Positions 53,186 to 61,819 of a stretch of DNA of 64,000 nt are shown here, piece by piece (the first letter of the stretch is position 1; every line of letters starts with the position of its first letter). Under the pieces are notes generated by a model. It ran no database searches. It had not been told where the DNA came from and saw only the letters and a list, made by a program, of their open reading frames with translations. The stretch spans positions 24,978-88,977 of the forward strand of contig NZ_JAMKBJ010000011.1 in assembly GCF_027563315.1 (NCBI RefSeq), read 5' to 3'. Source of the stretch: Paenisporosarcina quisquiliarum (GTDB lineage: Bacteria; Bacillota; Bacilli; Bacillales_A; Planococcaceae). The position numbers and the translations under genes are program-made.

Positions 53186-54442
53186 ATGTATGAACAATAT
53201 CCCGATCGGAAAATCGTTTGTCTCGATATGCGGAGTTTTTATGCAAGCTGTGCAGCAGCGGATGAAGGACTTGACGTGATGAAAACCCCGATTGCGATTA
53301 TTGGGAATCAGCAACAGAAGGGAAGTGTCGTGTTAGCGGCTTCCCCCCCATTAAAAAAAGAATTTGGTGTGAAGACAGGTACGCGTTTATTTGAAATTCC
53401 GGATCATCCAGACATTCGGCTGATTGAACCGAAAATGGGATTTTTTGTACGAGTGTCTATGGAAATTACCCGATTGCTTAGTGAGTATGTGCCGAAAGAA
53501 GCGATTCATGTTTACAGCGTGGACGAAAGTTTTATCGATTTGGCTGGAACGGAACGATTATGGGGACCTGTCGAGCAAACCATCCAGCGCATTCAGGACG
53601 ATTTACTGGAGCAGTTTCAATTGCCATCTGCGATGGGCATGGGTCCGAATATGTTGATGTCGAAGCTGGCGCTTGATTTGGATGCCAAAAAAACAGGATT
53701 TGCTCGCTGGACTTATGACGATGTCCCAACAAAGTTATGGCCGGTATCGCCTCTTCGCGAAATGTGGGGGATCGGACCGCGAATGGAAAAAAACTTGAAT
53801 GCCATGGGGATTTTTTCAGTTGGGGATCTCGCGAAAACGAAGTTGTCGACGCTTGAAGCGAAATTCGGGGTAATGGGAAACCAACTGTATCATCATGCCT
53901 GGGGGATTGATTTATCGGATCTTGGAGCACCTCTTATCGAAGGCCAAGTCAGTTACGGAAAAGGGCAAATTCTATTTCGTGATTACCGGAAAAAAGAAGA
54001 CATTCTCGCAGTTGTCCTTGAAATGACGGAAGACGTGGCGAGACGTGCGCGGGAAGCGGGAAAAGTCGGGCGTACCGTTCACCTCGGTGCGGAGTACAGT
54101 AAAGATGCTTTTGGCGGCGGGTTCCATCGTTCCCGTTCGATGGAAGAAGCCACAAACGACACAATGAAAATTTACAAGATGTGTGTAAAGCTACTGGAGG
54201 AACATTTTGATGACCGTCCTGTCCGACGTTTGTCCGTCACTTTATCGAATATGGAGCCGGAGCATTCGATGCAGCTCAGCTTGTTTGAAGCGGAAAAGTG
54301 GCGTAAGCGAAAGCTTGGTTCTGCCATGGATCACATTCGCAGCAAATATGGTTCGGCCGCTTTACTGCGTGCCGTTTCCTATACGGATGCCGGCACAGCC
54401 AGAGCTCGTTCCAAATTAATCGGGGGACATAAGGCCGAATAA
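53186..54442 (+). CDS. uvrX: SOS-inducible Y-family DNA polymerase, UvrX/YqjW type
   Basis: 418 residues with catalytic motifs CLDMRSFYASCAA and SVDESFIDLAG, the HhH segment MWGIGPRMEKNLNAMG and a little-finger domain; the closing QLSLFEAEKWRKRKLGSAMDHIRSKYG is typical of the phage SPbeta UvrX/PolY2 group. ATG 53186 has GAGGAGGAGA. In B. subtilis the relatives yqjW and yozK are paired with small yqjX/yolD genes; none is seen here. Error-prone lesion bypass is the expected role. Confidence 0.9.
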   Translation: MYEQYPDRKIVCLDMRSFYASCAAADEGLDVMKTPIAIIGNQQQKGSVVLAASPPLKKEFGVKTGTRLFEIPDHPDIRLIEPKMGFFVRVSMEITRLLSEYVPKEAIHVYSVDESFIDLAGTERLWGPVEQTIQRIQDDLLEQFQLPSAMGMGPNMLMSKLALDLDAKKTGFARWTYDDVPTKLWPVSPLREMWGIGPRMEKNLNAMGIFSVGDLAKTKLSTLEAKFGVMGNQLYHHAWGIDLSDLGAPLIEGQVSYGKGQILFRDYRKKEDILAVVLEMTEDVARRAREAGKVGRTVHLGAEYSKDAFGGGFHRSRSMEEATNDTMKIYKMCVKLLEEHFDDRPVRRLSVTLSNMEPEHSMQLSLFEAEKWRKRKLGSAMDHIRSKYGSAALLRAVSYTDAGTARARSKLIGGHKAE

Positions 54443-54476
54443 CCCAAATTGCATACAAGGTTAGGGATAGACAATA

Positions 54477-54541
54477 TGTAGAATGTCATTTAAAACGACA
54501 GAAAATGGTCGGTGAAATCAATGGCATTCTGCAATTTTTTT
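54477..54541 (+). terminator. Branched terminator after uvrX
   Basis: Outer stem TGTAGAATGTCATT / AATGGCATTCTGCA (with G-U pairs) enclosing an inner hairpin CGAC-AGAAAATG-GTCG, then TTTTTTT. Confidence 0.75.
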
Positions 54542-54576
54542 AGCCAAGAAACGATTATCTTGGCTTGATTTTTTTC
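54542..54576 (+). terminator. Second hairpin terminator before the ABC exporter operon
   Basis: AGCCAAGA, 8-nt loop, TCTTGGCT then TGATTTTTTT, directly after the previous terminator. Confidence 0.8.
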
Positions 54577-54585
54577 TGCATTTTA

Positions 54586-54626
54586 TTCCGAAAAATTACC
54601 AAATAGTATCTTCTCTAAATTCGGAA
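54586..54626 (+). promoter_or_regulatory. Inverted repeat upstream of the ABC exporter operon
   Basis: TTCCGAA (54586-54592) and TTCGGAA (54620-54626) face each other 27 nt apart, 50 bp before the first ABC gene. Could be an operator or an mRNA hairpin; no clear promoter hexamers found. Confidence 0.35.
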
Positions 54627-54675
54627 CATTTGCTAAACTAGTAAAGTCTGTAAAAAAGAATCGGGGGATTACTGC

Positions 54676-56430
54676 GTGAAAGTATTTTTAGACTTAGGGT
54701 GGTTTTTTAAAGAGAGAAAAAAACAGTATATCGTCGGCATCCTGATGTTGATGGTTGTTGCGTTTTTGCAACTGCTGCCACCTAAAATAATAGGGTATGT
54801 CGTCGATGAAATTCGATTGGGTACTTTGACAGGCGAAGCGCTTGTGAAGTGGCTATTGTTACTGGCAGGAGCAGCTCTAGCCATGTATATCATTCGTTAT
54901 TACTGGCGCATGATGATTTTTGGCTCGGCAATTTTACTTGCCCGCCAATTGCGAGAACGTTTATTCCAACATTTTACGCGCATGTCACCACGTTTTTATC
55001 AAAAACGCCGTGTTGGCGATTTGATGGCACATGCGACCAATGATTTATCAGCTGTTCAACAAACAGCAGGAGCGGGCGTCTTGACGTTGGTGGATTCACT
55101 CACTACTGGCGGATTTGTTATTGCAGCGATGGCGATTACAATCAATTGGAAGTTAACGCTCATTGCATTAATTCCCATGCCAATCATGGCGTATTTGACA
55201 AATTACTATGGGAAAATGCTACACAACCGCTTCCACTTTGCCCAGGAAGCGTTCTCAAACTTGAACGATAAAGCACAAGAAAGTATTTCGGGAATTAAAG
55301 TCATCAAAACATTTGGGCAGGAAAAAGAAGACATTCAAGACTTTGTCCAGTTATCGGATGACGTGGTGGAAAAGAATATTCATGTAGCGAAAGTAGATTC
55401 GCTGTTTGATCCTACAATTTCGGCAATAGTCGGTGCATCATTTTTCTTATCTATTGTGTTCGGTGCGCGATTTATTGTTGCTGGTGAAATGTCTATCGGG
55501 GACTTAATCGCATTTACAGCGTATCTTGGATTACTTGTCTGGCCGATGCTTGCTTTTGGCTGGTTGTTTAATATTGTAGAACGTGGTCGTGCATCTTACG
55601 ATCGGATTCGTGCATTGCTAGCTGAACCAATTGATATTGATGATACAGAGCAAGCACTGGATGTAAAAGCGCAAGGCGACCTTGAAGTTCATATCGATGA
55701 ATTCAAGTTCCCGGAAGATGAACGTGCGGCATTAAAAAATGTACACTTCACATTGAAACGCGGGGAAACGTTAGGAATTGTCGGTAAGACAGGATCGGGG
55801 AAAACGGCGATCTTGAAGCTATTATTACGTGAATTTGAAGGATATGACGGGTGGATTACATACGGAGGTCATTCAATCAATGCTTATAAAAAAGAACGAC
55901 TTCGTTCAGCTATTGGTTATGTACCACAGGATCATTTCTTGTTTTCAACGACGGTTGCTGGAAATATTGCCTTTGCGAATACCAGTGCCCCAATAGAAGA
56001 AGTGTATGAAGCTGCTCAGCTCGCACACATTCATGAGGACATTCTAAAATTCACAAATGGTTATGAAACCATCGTTGGTGAACGAGGCGTATCGTTATCA
56101 GGTGGACAGAAGCAACGGATTTCAATTGCTCGTGCATTGATGATGAAACCAGAATTGTTAATTTTGGATGATTCGTTATCTGCAGTTGACGCAAGGACAG
56201 AAGAAGCCATTCTTGAGTCACTGAAAGCAACTCGTATTGATGAAACAACGATTATCACAGCACATCGATTAAGCGCGATTCAACATGCACATCAGATTAT
56301 TGTGCTTCATGAAGGGACAATTGTTGAAAAAGGTTCCCATGAAGAACTCATGGAACGAAAAGGACGGTACTATGAAATGTATCAGTTACAACAATTAGAA
56401 GCACTAGTTGAAATGGGAGGTGAGGTGTAA
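54676..56430 (+). CDS. Heterodimeric multidrug ABC exporter subunit, YheI/BmrC-like
   Basis: 584 residues: six-helix exporter domain (about 1-320) and an ATPase domain with Walker A GKTGSGKTA (~372-380), signature LSGGQKQR (~474) and Walker B LLILDDSLSAVDA, where the catalytic Glu is Asp. This asymmetry is typical of the BmrC half of BmrCD-type exporters. GTG start with CGGGGGAT. Stop overlaps the next gene by one base (TAATG). Drug efflux is inferred. Confidence 0.88.
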   Translation: MKVFLDLGWFFKERKKQYIVGILMLMVVAFLQLLPPKIIGYVVDEIRLGTLTGEALVKWLLLLAGAALAMYIIRYYWRMMIFGSAILLARQLRERLFQHFTRMSPRFYQKRRVGDLMAHATNDLSAVQQTAGAGVLTLVDSLTTGGFVIAAMAITINWKLTLIALIPMPIMAYLTNYYGKMLHNRFHFAQEAFSNLNDKAQESISGIKVIKTFGQEKEDIQDFVQLSDDVVEKNIHVAKVDSLFDPTISAIVGASFFLSIVFGARFIVAGEMSIGDLIAFTAYLGLLVWPMLAFGWLFNIVERGRASYDRIRALLAEPIDIDDTEQALDVKAQGDLEVHIDEFKFPEDERAALKNVHFTLKRGETLGIVGKTGSGKTAILKLLLREFEGYDGWITYGGHSINAYKKERLRSAIGYVPQDHFLFSTTVAGNIAFANTSAPIEEVYEAAQLAHIHEDILKFTNGYETIVGERGVSLSGGQKQRISIARALMMKPELLILDDSLSAVDARTEEAILESLKATRIDETTIITAHRLSAIQHAHQIIVLHEGTIVEKGSHEELMERKGRYYEMYQLQQLEALVEMGGEV

Positions 56431-58214
56431 TGGAAGAACAGCCAAAACTAACCGGAAAAGATCAAGGCATTATCTTAAGAAGGCTCATTTCTTATTTGAA
56501 GCCACATAAGAAGGTCATTACATTTGCCTTATTCCTCCTTGGACTTACCGTAATCGGAGATGTTGTTGGACCAATCTTAATCAAAACGTTCATTGATGAT
56601 TATTTGACCGTTCAAAACTTTCCAACAGGACCATTAGTAGGCCTTGCGGGTGCCTATTTATTCATTCAAATCTCTAATGTTTTCATCAGCTATTTCCAGC
56701 TACTGAAATTCCAGGAGATTGCACTGAAAATCATTCAGCAGATGCGTATTGATGTCTTTACGAAAGTACAGAACCTCGGGATGCGTTATTTTGATAAAAC
56801 GCCCGCCGGTAGCATTGTTTCTCGCGTAACGAATGATACGGAAGCCATTAAAGATATGTTCGTCAGTGTCTTGGTTGGATTCTTGCAAAGTGGATTTTTA
56901 GTGGTCGGTGTTTATATCGCGATGTTTATTCTGAATGTCAAGTTGGCGCTCGTTACCTTATTGTTATTGCCGATATTATTTATGATTATCAAAACATACC
57001 GTCGATACAGCTCAGTGTTTTACCAAGATTTACGTGAACGTTTGAGTCAATTGAATGCCAAACTGGCAGAATCACTTCAAGGAATGTCCATGATTCAGGC
57101 TTTCCGACAAGAACCGCGATTGAAGGATGAATTCAATGACATCAATGAACAGCACTGGAAAGCTGGCAAGCGTAACATCAAAATGGATAGTTTGTTACTG
57201 CGTCCCGCGATCGATCTGGTGTATGCACTTGCACTAATCATGTTGCTGAGCTATTTCGGGGTTACTTCTTTCAGCAATACAATCGAAGTGGGTGTGATTT
57301 ACGCATTCGTGACGTACATCGACCGATTCTTTGAACCGATTAACCAAGTCATGCAACGTCTATCTATTTTCCAGCAAGCAATTGTTGCTGCTTCACGCGT
57401 TTTCAAATTGCTAGATGAAGAGGAACTAGTACCAAATCAGACGAATACGGATGCTCGAATTGATGCAGGAAAAATTGAATTCCAAAATGTAACATTCTCA
57501 TACGATGGACAAACAGATGTATTGAAAAATATATCCTTTACCGCAAACCCTGGCGAAACGGTAGCTCTTGTCGGTCATACAGGTAGTGGGAAAAGTTCCA
57601 TCATCAATTTATTAATGCGTTTTTATGAATTCGAACAAGGTGATATTTTGATAGATGGTCAATCTGTTAAGGCTTTCAAGGCTCAGGAATTACGAGATAA
57701 AATGGGTCTCGTGCTTCAAGATCCGTTCTTGTTCTTCGGGGACATTGAAAGCAATATCCGTTTGCATAATCAAAATATGACAGACGAAGAAGTCCGAGCT
57801 GCCGCTGAGTTTGTTCAAGCTGATGGTTTTATCAATCAGTTACCTGAAGGCTATAAGCAAAAAGTGACCGAACGAGGTTCAACATTCTCGAGTGGTCAAC
57901 GTCAGCTTGTCGCATTTGCACGCACGATGGCAACGGATCCAAAGATTTTAGTCCTGGATGAGGCAACTGCTAACATCGATACGGAAACAGAAGTGGCGAT
58001 TCAATCTAGTCTTGAAAAAATGCGTCAAGGACGAACTACGATTGCAATTGCACACCGATTGAGTACGATTCAAGATGCAGAGCTGATTTTGGTTCTTCAT
58101 CAAGGAGAGGTTGTCGAACGGGGCAATCACCAGCAATTACTTGCCAGCAAAGGGCTTTATCATAAAATGTACTTGCTGCAGAACGGGATTGTCGAAGAAA
58201 CGGTTAAAAATTAA
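56430..58214 (+). CDS. Heterodimeric multidrug ABC exporter subunit, YheH/BmrD-like
   Basis: 594 residues: exporter domain with six helices, ATPase domain with Walker A GHTGSGKSS (~383), signature FSSGQRQL (~488; canonical LSGGQ is altered) and Walker B LVLDEATANID with the catalytic Glu intact. So one full hydrolysis site is built from this Walker B and the LSGGQ of the partner. Translationally coupled to the partner gene; terminator follows. Confidence 0.88.
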   Translation: MEEQPKLTGKDQGIILRRLISYLKPHKKVITFALFLLGLTVIGDVVGPILIKTFIDDYLTVQNFPTGPLVGLAGAYLFIQISNVFISYFQLLKFQEIALKIIQQMRIDVFTKVQNLGMRYFDKTPAGSIVSRVTNDTEAIKDMFVSVLVGFLQSGFLVVGVYIAMFILNVKLALVTLLLLPILFMIIKTYRRYSSVFYQDLRERLSQLNAKLAESLQGMSMIQAFRQEPRLKDEFNDINEQHWKAGKRNIKMDSLLLRPAIDLVYALALIMLLSYFGVTSFSNTIEVGVIYAFVTYIDRFFEPINQVMQRLSIFQQAIVAASRVFKLLDEEELVPNQTNTDARIDAGKIEFQNVTFSYDGQTDVLKNISFTANPGETVALVGHTGSGKSSIINLLMRFYEFEQGDILIDGQSVKAFKAQELRDKMGLVLQDPFLFFGDIESNIRLHNQNMTDEEVRAAAEFVQADGFINQLPEGYKQKVTERGSTFSSGQRQLVAFARTMATDPKILVLDEATANIDTETEVAIQSSLEKMRQGRTTIAIAHRLSTIQDAELILVLHQGEVVERGNHQQLLASKGLYHKMYLLQNGIVEETVKN

Positions 58215-58222
58215 AAAGATGG

Positions 58223-58264
58223 AAAATGTCTATCAAATTGATTAGATTTGATAGACATTTTTAT
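58223..58264 (+). terminator. Terminator of the ABC exporter operon
   Basis: AAAATGTCTATCAAAT / ATTTGATAGACATTTTT with a short loop. Confidence 0.9.
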
Positions 58265-58311
58265 TTTTCCAAAATTGATTTTCAATAAATTCAAAGGGGA
58301 ATTAAGGATTC

Positions 58312-58539
58312 ATGTCTAATATAGAATTAATGGGCACAACAGGAAAATGGATTGGGATAATATCCATAATATTATTCATTTTATGTTTCTACTTCACACT
58401 TACATTTTTTCAACACTTACATAAAGAAGATGAACGCATTACAAGGCAATCAAAAATAGCAGCAACACTGTGTATCGCATTGGCTTTAATCATTCCAGTG
58501 GTGTACAACTTCTACATATATACCGAAATGATGAAGTAA
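58312..58539 (+). CDS. Small two-helix membrane protein
   Basis: 75 residues with helices WIGIISIILFILCFYFTLTFF and IAATLCIALALIIPVVYNFYIY joined by a charged loop (HLHKEDERITRQSK). Ribosome site AAAGGGGAAT. No family recognised; monocistronic with its own terminator. Confidence 0.6.
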   Translation: MSNIELMGTTGKWIGIISIILFILCFYFTLTFFQHLHKEDERITRQSKIAATLCIALALIIPVVYNFYIYTEMMK

Positions 58540-58571
58540 TGTGAAAAAATCTGTTCATAGGCTAAATATTC

Positions 58572-58607
58572 AAAAGGCTTTACTTTCATAGGAAGTAAAG
58601 CCTTTTT
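58572..58607 (+). terminator. Terminator after the small membrane protein gene
   Basis: AAAAGGCTTTACTT, TCATAG loop, GAAGTAAAGCCTTTTT. The hairpin and following CTCATTGAAATA resemble the hairpin part of the composite unit at 63.2 kb. Confidence 0.88.
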
Positions 58608-58657
58608 CTCATTGAAATACGTATACATACAGAAATTTAATTATTTTTATTTCATTT

Positions 58658-58683
58658 TGAAATAAAGAGCTACTTCAAACGAC
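58658..58683 (+). promoter_or_regulatory. Candidate ECF-type autoregulatory promoter
   Basis: TGAAAT (58658-58663), 16-nt spacer, CGAC (58680-58683): the layout of Bacillus ECF sigma promoters (TGAAAC-N16-CGTA/CGAC), 34 bp before an ECF sigma gene. Confidence 0.6.
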
Positions 58684-58716
58684 TTATTAGCATCTAAAGA
58701 TTAGGGGGGGATAGTT

Positions 58717-59256
58717 GTGAGGTCAGAGCCTTCGTTGATCGAAGAGCTATACGATGAGTTCCATAAAGATGTTTACCACTTTTCATTGTACTTTACCAAC
58801 AATAAAGAAGAAGCAGAAGACATAACACAAGAAACATTTATTAAAGTGATGAAAAACCTTTATCAGTTAAAGGATATGAGTAAAAGAAAGACATGGATTC
58901 TTTCAATAGCTAGAAACACCGCGGTTGATTTAAAACGAAAACAAAAGTTATTAAATTTTTTCCCGCAAATTTTACTTAGGAATCAACAGCACTCTTTTCA
59001 AGAAGAATCAAATGATAAACGATTAATGAATAAAGAAAATTGGAGTAACATTCAAGAAGTATTATTGCATCTTAAGCCTCATTATCGGACCATCGTTATT
59101 CTGAGAGCGTTGAAAGAGTTAAGTGTAAAGGAAACAGCAGAAATTTTGGGATGTAGTGAAGCAAAGGTAAGTGTGGATTTCCATCGAGCAGTTAATAAAT
59201 TAAGAAAAGAATTACATGTCCAAGAAGGGTGGGACTACCTTGAAGAATCAAAATAA
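58717..59256 (+). CDS. ECF RNA polymerase sigma factor, SigX-like
   Basis: 179 residues; region 2 HFSLYFTNNKEEAEDITQETFIKVMKN and KTWILSIARNTAVDLKRKQK, region 4 LKPHYRTIVILRALKELSVKETAEILGCSEAKVSVDFHRAVNKLR. The spacing and the TWLLSIAR-like segment are close to B. subtilis SigX. GTG start behind AGGGGGGG. The 3' end overlaps the following gene, its likely anti-sigma factor. Confidence 0.85.
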   Translation: MRSEPSLIEELYDEFHKDVYHFSLYFTNNKEEAEDITQETFIKVMKNLYQLKDMSKRKTWILSIARNTAVDLKRKQKLLNFFPQILLRNQQHSFQEESNDKRLMNKENWSNIQEVLLHLKPHYRTIVILRALKELSVKETAEILGCSEAKVSVDFHRAVNKLRKELHVQEGWDYLEESK

Positions 59257-59917
59257 GAATGAGTTAAACTATGATTTTATTAAGTCTTTAGTGGAAAGAC
59301 CTGACTTGGATCCGGACATGGCTTTCGTTAACAAACTGAGAAAGAAAATTACGAAAGTAAATATAAATTCAAGTTTGCTGAGCCGGAGTCTTTCAAAAAG
59401 GTTGAAAATTATTGGCGTTGTTTTGATGGCGATTTCGACTCTTTACGTGCTGTTCCTTTCATTTGAAAATGAGAATCCATCGCTTGGAACGGAAAAAGTA
59501 GAGGATACACCTATTTCCACCATTCATCATTATGATATTGATGATTTATTATCAAATCACCCTAGTTACAACCAAATGTATAAAGAAATACTAAAAGAAA
59601 CGCAATCTACAAAGGCCGCAGAAATGTTTGTCCTATATTTAGAAGCATTAAAACAAGGAGATATAGAGGAATTTAAAAAATACTCTATAATGGATCAAGA
59701 TTTTAAAATAAAACCACTGATTGATGACTATAAACAAGTTGATTTTGAGACGCTAGCGATTGAAAACATGATATGGAGTCAAGCAGAACCAAGTATTGAA
59801 TTGCAAATTAGTTATCAACGTAAGAATACAACTGCAGAAGAATTAAGATCACTGCATGTTCATATAAACGATGGTGTGAATATGGATGTATATGAGCAAT
59901 TCGATTGGAGAAAGTGA
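59240..59917 (+). CDS. Putative anti-sigma factor, single-pass membrane protein
   Basis: 225 residues: cytoplasmic part of ~60 residues (PDLDPDMAFVNKLRKKI), one helix (IIGVVLMAISTLYVLFLSF), and an extracellular domain (residues ~90-225) with SNHPSYNQMYKEILKETQST and SIELQISYQRKN. Layout and overlap with the sigma gene indicate RsiX-like control, although the sequence itself is not one I recognise. TTG 59240 is favoured by AAGGGTGGG (59225-59233); ATG 59216 has no ribosome site. Confidence 0.7.
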   Translation: MKNQNKNELNYDFIKSLVERPDLDPDMAFVNKLRKKITKVNINSSLLSRSLSKRLKIIGVVLMAISTLYVLFLSFENENPSLGTEKVEDTPISTIHHYDIDDLLSNHPSYNQMYKEILKETQSTKAAEMFVLYLEALKQGDIEEFKKYSIMDQDFKIKPLIDDYKQVDFETLAIENMIWSQAEPSIELQISYQRKNTTAEELRSLHVHINDGVNMDVYEQFDWRK

Positions 59918-59995
59918 TTTTTAAAGATGATGAAGAAGATACGGAATTTGAATTGTATACATGGAAAAAACTTTTAGGATGTAAGCTAAATAATG

Positions 59996-60041
59996 AAATA
60001 ACCCATCTTGTGCGTCTAATTTAAAGCTGGGTTATTTTTTA
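59996..60041 (+). terminator. Terminator of the second ECF operon
   Basis: AAATAACCCA, long loop, TGGGTTATTTTTT. Confidence 0.82.
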
Positions 60042-60230
60042 TGGTTAAAAGTTCATTTAGTTGGTAAGGAAGGATGCGAAATGCGTGTACGCTATAGCGC
60101 ATATTTCATTAGGCTCTGTTAAAGAAAAAGGTTGATTAATCATTAATGGATATGGAAAATGGGTATTCCTCTATAATATCGAAGCTGGATATTAATGTTA
60201 AAATAAATATAAGATTGTGAAAGTGTTCAC

Positions 60231-60256
60231 TTAAACTAACGCAGCAGGTTAGTTTA
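60231..60256 (+). repeat. Dyad repeat copy A
   Basis: TTAAACTAAC-GCAGCA-GGTTAGTTTA: near-perfect inverted arms AAACTAAC / GTTAGTTT around GCAGCAG. 51 bp before the gene at 60307. Confidence 0.8.
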
Positions 60257-60306
60257 ATAAGAGGTAATGTAATAATTACAAGAAACAGTCGAAAAGGGGT
60301 TCTGGA

Positions 60307-60984
60307 ATGCCTATCCTTAGAGAATTTGATTTGGATATACCATATGTTAAAACCGATGGCAGTATAGAAGACTATGAGAAAAACTGGAAACAAAAACGAA
60401 GAGAATTTCGAGATGAAATAAGATGTATAGCATCTTTATTTGAATTCCATTTTGAAAAATTCAAAACGGAGAAATGTTGGAAAGTAATAGTCGAATGTGT
60501 TGAAACAATATCAAATGAACGAGTTATCGGTGAAGATATTTGTACAGTACAAGTTGAACTAAATATTGATCAATACTTTCAATTGTCCCAAGTAGAAAAG
60601 AAAAAGTTGATTTTAAAGTTACTAAAAAAAGGTATTGATGAAATCATTAATGAAAAGAGTTGGAACAAACAACCTTTCGAAAGTGCTTATCAAAAAGTCA
60701 TTGATTGCAATTATATTAACAAACGTATATGGAAACAACCGAAGAAAAGTCCTAATCGAAAACATATTGCAGAAGTGTTCTGTGAACACGATATTGATAA
60801 ATTTGAAATTAGTATCATTGTCAAAAGTAATACAGGTGAAGTAATTAAACGTGAAAAGTTAATTACAGAAAGGCCAAACGAATGGGCTTTTACAAAGCAT
60901 TTTGGGAAATTAAAGTGGATATCATCCAATGAAGTAACTTTGGTTAATAAAAATGAATCAAAGCAGTGGATTGTTCAAATATAA
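60307..60984 (+). CDS. Hypothetical soluble protein, repeat-flanked module 1
   Basis: 225 residues, charged, alternating strands and helices, no signal or membrane helix. Readable landmarks: EKCWKVIVECVETISNERVIG, FEISIIVKSNTGEVIKREKL, and FGKLKWISSNEVTLVN. No family recognised. ATG behind AAAAGGGG. It is a solitary gene between dyad repeat copies A and B. Confidence 0.55.
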   Translation: MPILREFDLDIPYVKTDGSIEDYEKNWKQKRREFRDEIRCIASLFEFHFEKFKTEKCWKVIVECVETISNERVIGEDICTVQVELNIDQYFQLSQVEKKKLILKLLKKGIDEIINEKSWNKQPFESAYQKVIDCNYINKRIWKQPKKSPNRKHIAEVFCEHDIDKFEISIIVKSNTGEVIKREKLITERPNEWAFTKHFGKLKWISSNEVTLVNKNESKQWIVQI

Positions 60985-61012
60985 ATAATTTATTATCGCC
61001 TACGAATAGTAC

Positions 61013-61041
61013 TTATTGAACTAACGCAGCAGTTTAGTCGA
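61013..61041 (+). repeat. Dyad repeat copy B
   Basis: TTATTGAACTAAC-GCAGCA-GTTTAGTCGAA, 54 bp before the next gene. Confidence 0.75.
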
Positions 61042-61094
61042 AATTGCAATTACATAAAATTTATAAAGAGCAAAGTATCTGAAGGAGTTTTGTG

Positions 61095-61640
61095 ATGTTT
61101 AAAATAAGTACATTTCTAGTTGAATTTTGCAGTGGTGATGAGCGGCATATATCCTTAGAGGATTCTTTGAAATTAAGAGAAGTTTTTGAACACCAAAAAT
61201 TTACTCCTGAGTATATTCAATTGCATGTAATGATTCAGTATAATGATCAAATTGTTGTAGGAAATGATATTCCTAGTGGGTTAGATTTATGGGAACAAAC
61301 TTATACATCTGCTGTTGAAGGCTATTTAGACGAACGTAAGGTAGAAATAATGTATGGTATCGATCCATATATTATGAAGTTGAAATCAATAAGCAACAGT
61401 TTATTGGAATTTTCTATTGAGGGAGAATGGGAACCTGTCGAAGTGTTGGCACAAGCTATATTACCTGAAAGAGATTTCTTAGATGCCATTTTAGATGGAG
61501 CAGAACAATTTTGGAAAGTTTTACTGGAGTTTAAGGTATTTGAGGAAAAAGAAATAAGAGAGTCAACACCAAGTGATTATCCAGTCCAGATGATTGAAGA
61601 AATAAAAGAATTAAGAGAACGAGTAAAATCATTGAACTAA
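61095..61640 (+). CDS. Hypothetical soluble protein, repeat-flanked module 2
   Basis: 181 residues, acidic, no signal. Strand-rich N-terminal half (QLHVMIQYNDQIVVGNDIP), then VEIMYGIDPYIMKLKSISN and a C-terminal helical part (AEQFWKVLLEFKVFEEKEI). ATG 61095 is 7 nt from AAGGAG; GTG 61092 is too close. No family recognised. Its stop codon (in TTGAACTAA) forms the left edge of the next repeat unit. Confidence 0.55.
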   Translation: MFKISTFLVEFCSGDERHISLEDSLKLREVFEHQKFTPEYIQLHVMIQYNDQIVVGNDIPSGLDLWEQTYTSAVEGYLDERKVEIMYGIDPYIMKLKSISNSLLEFSIEGEWEPVEVLAQAILPERDFLDAILDGAEQFWKVLLEFKVFEEKEIRESTPSDYPVQMIEEIKELRERVKSLN

Positions 61641-61715
61641 TGGGTGCGTTGATCCAAGAAGGATTAACGCATTTTTTGTTGAACTTATTGTACAAACGAA
61701 GCAGATTAGTTAAAG
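61631..61715 (+). repeat. Composite terminator plus dyad repeat, copy C
   Basis: TTGAACTAATGGGTGCG, hairpin GCGTT-ATCC / GGAT-AACGC with ATTTTTTG (61645-61678), then TTGAACTTATTG..ACGAAGCAGATTAGTTAAAG. Same order as the unit at 63171-63250: ACTAA-GGGTGC, hairpin with AAGAA loop, T-run, TTGAA, GCAGCAG/GCAGATTAGTT. Confidence 0.75.
61645..61678 (+). terminator. Terminator hairpin inside repeat copy C
   Basis: TGCGTT-GATCC, AAGAA loop, GGATTAACGCATTTTTTG. Confidence 0.8.
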
Positions 61716-61819
61716 AGTGTTGTGTAACTTTTCTTCAACCGTCGAGCCATATTGTTTAAGCTGAATGCGCGAAGAATGATTATTATGATTGGTGGGATAC
61801 TTAAAAAGGGGGATCTTCA

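Larger units (their letters stand above)
59918..60306 (+). other. 389-bp intergenic region with terminator and repeat
   Basis: Contains a 36-codon open frame from GTG 59914 (EDTEFELYTWKKLLGCKLNN inside) that ends in the terminator and may be a fragment of a protein gene; then the terminator at 59996-60041, AT-rich DNA, a possible promoter around 60190-60215 (sequence shared with 63.83-63.87 kb) and the dyad repeat at 60231. Confidence 0.45.
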
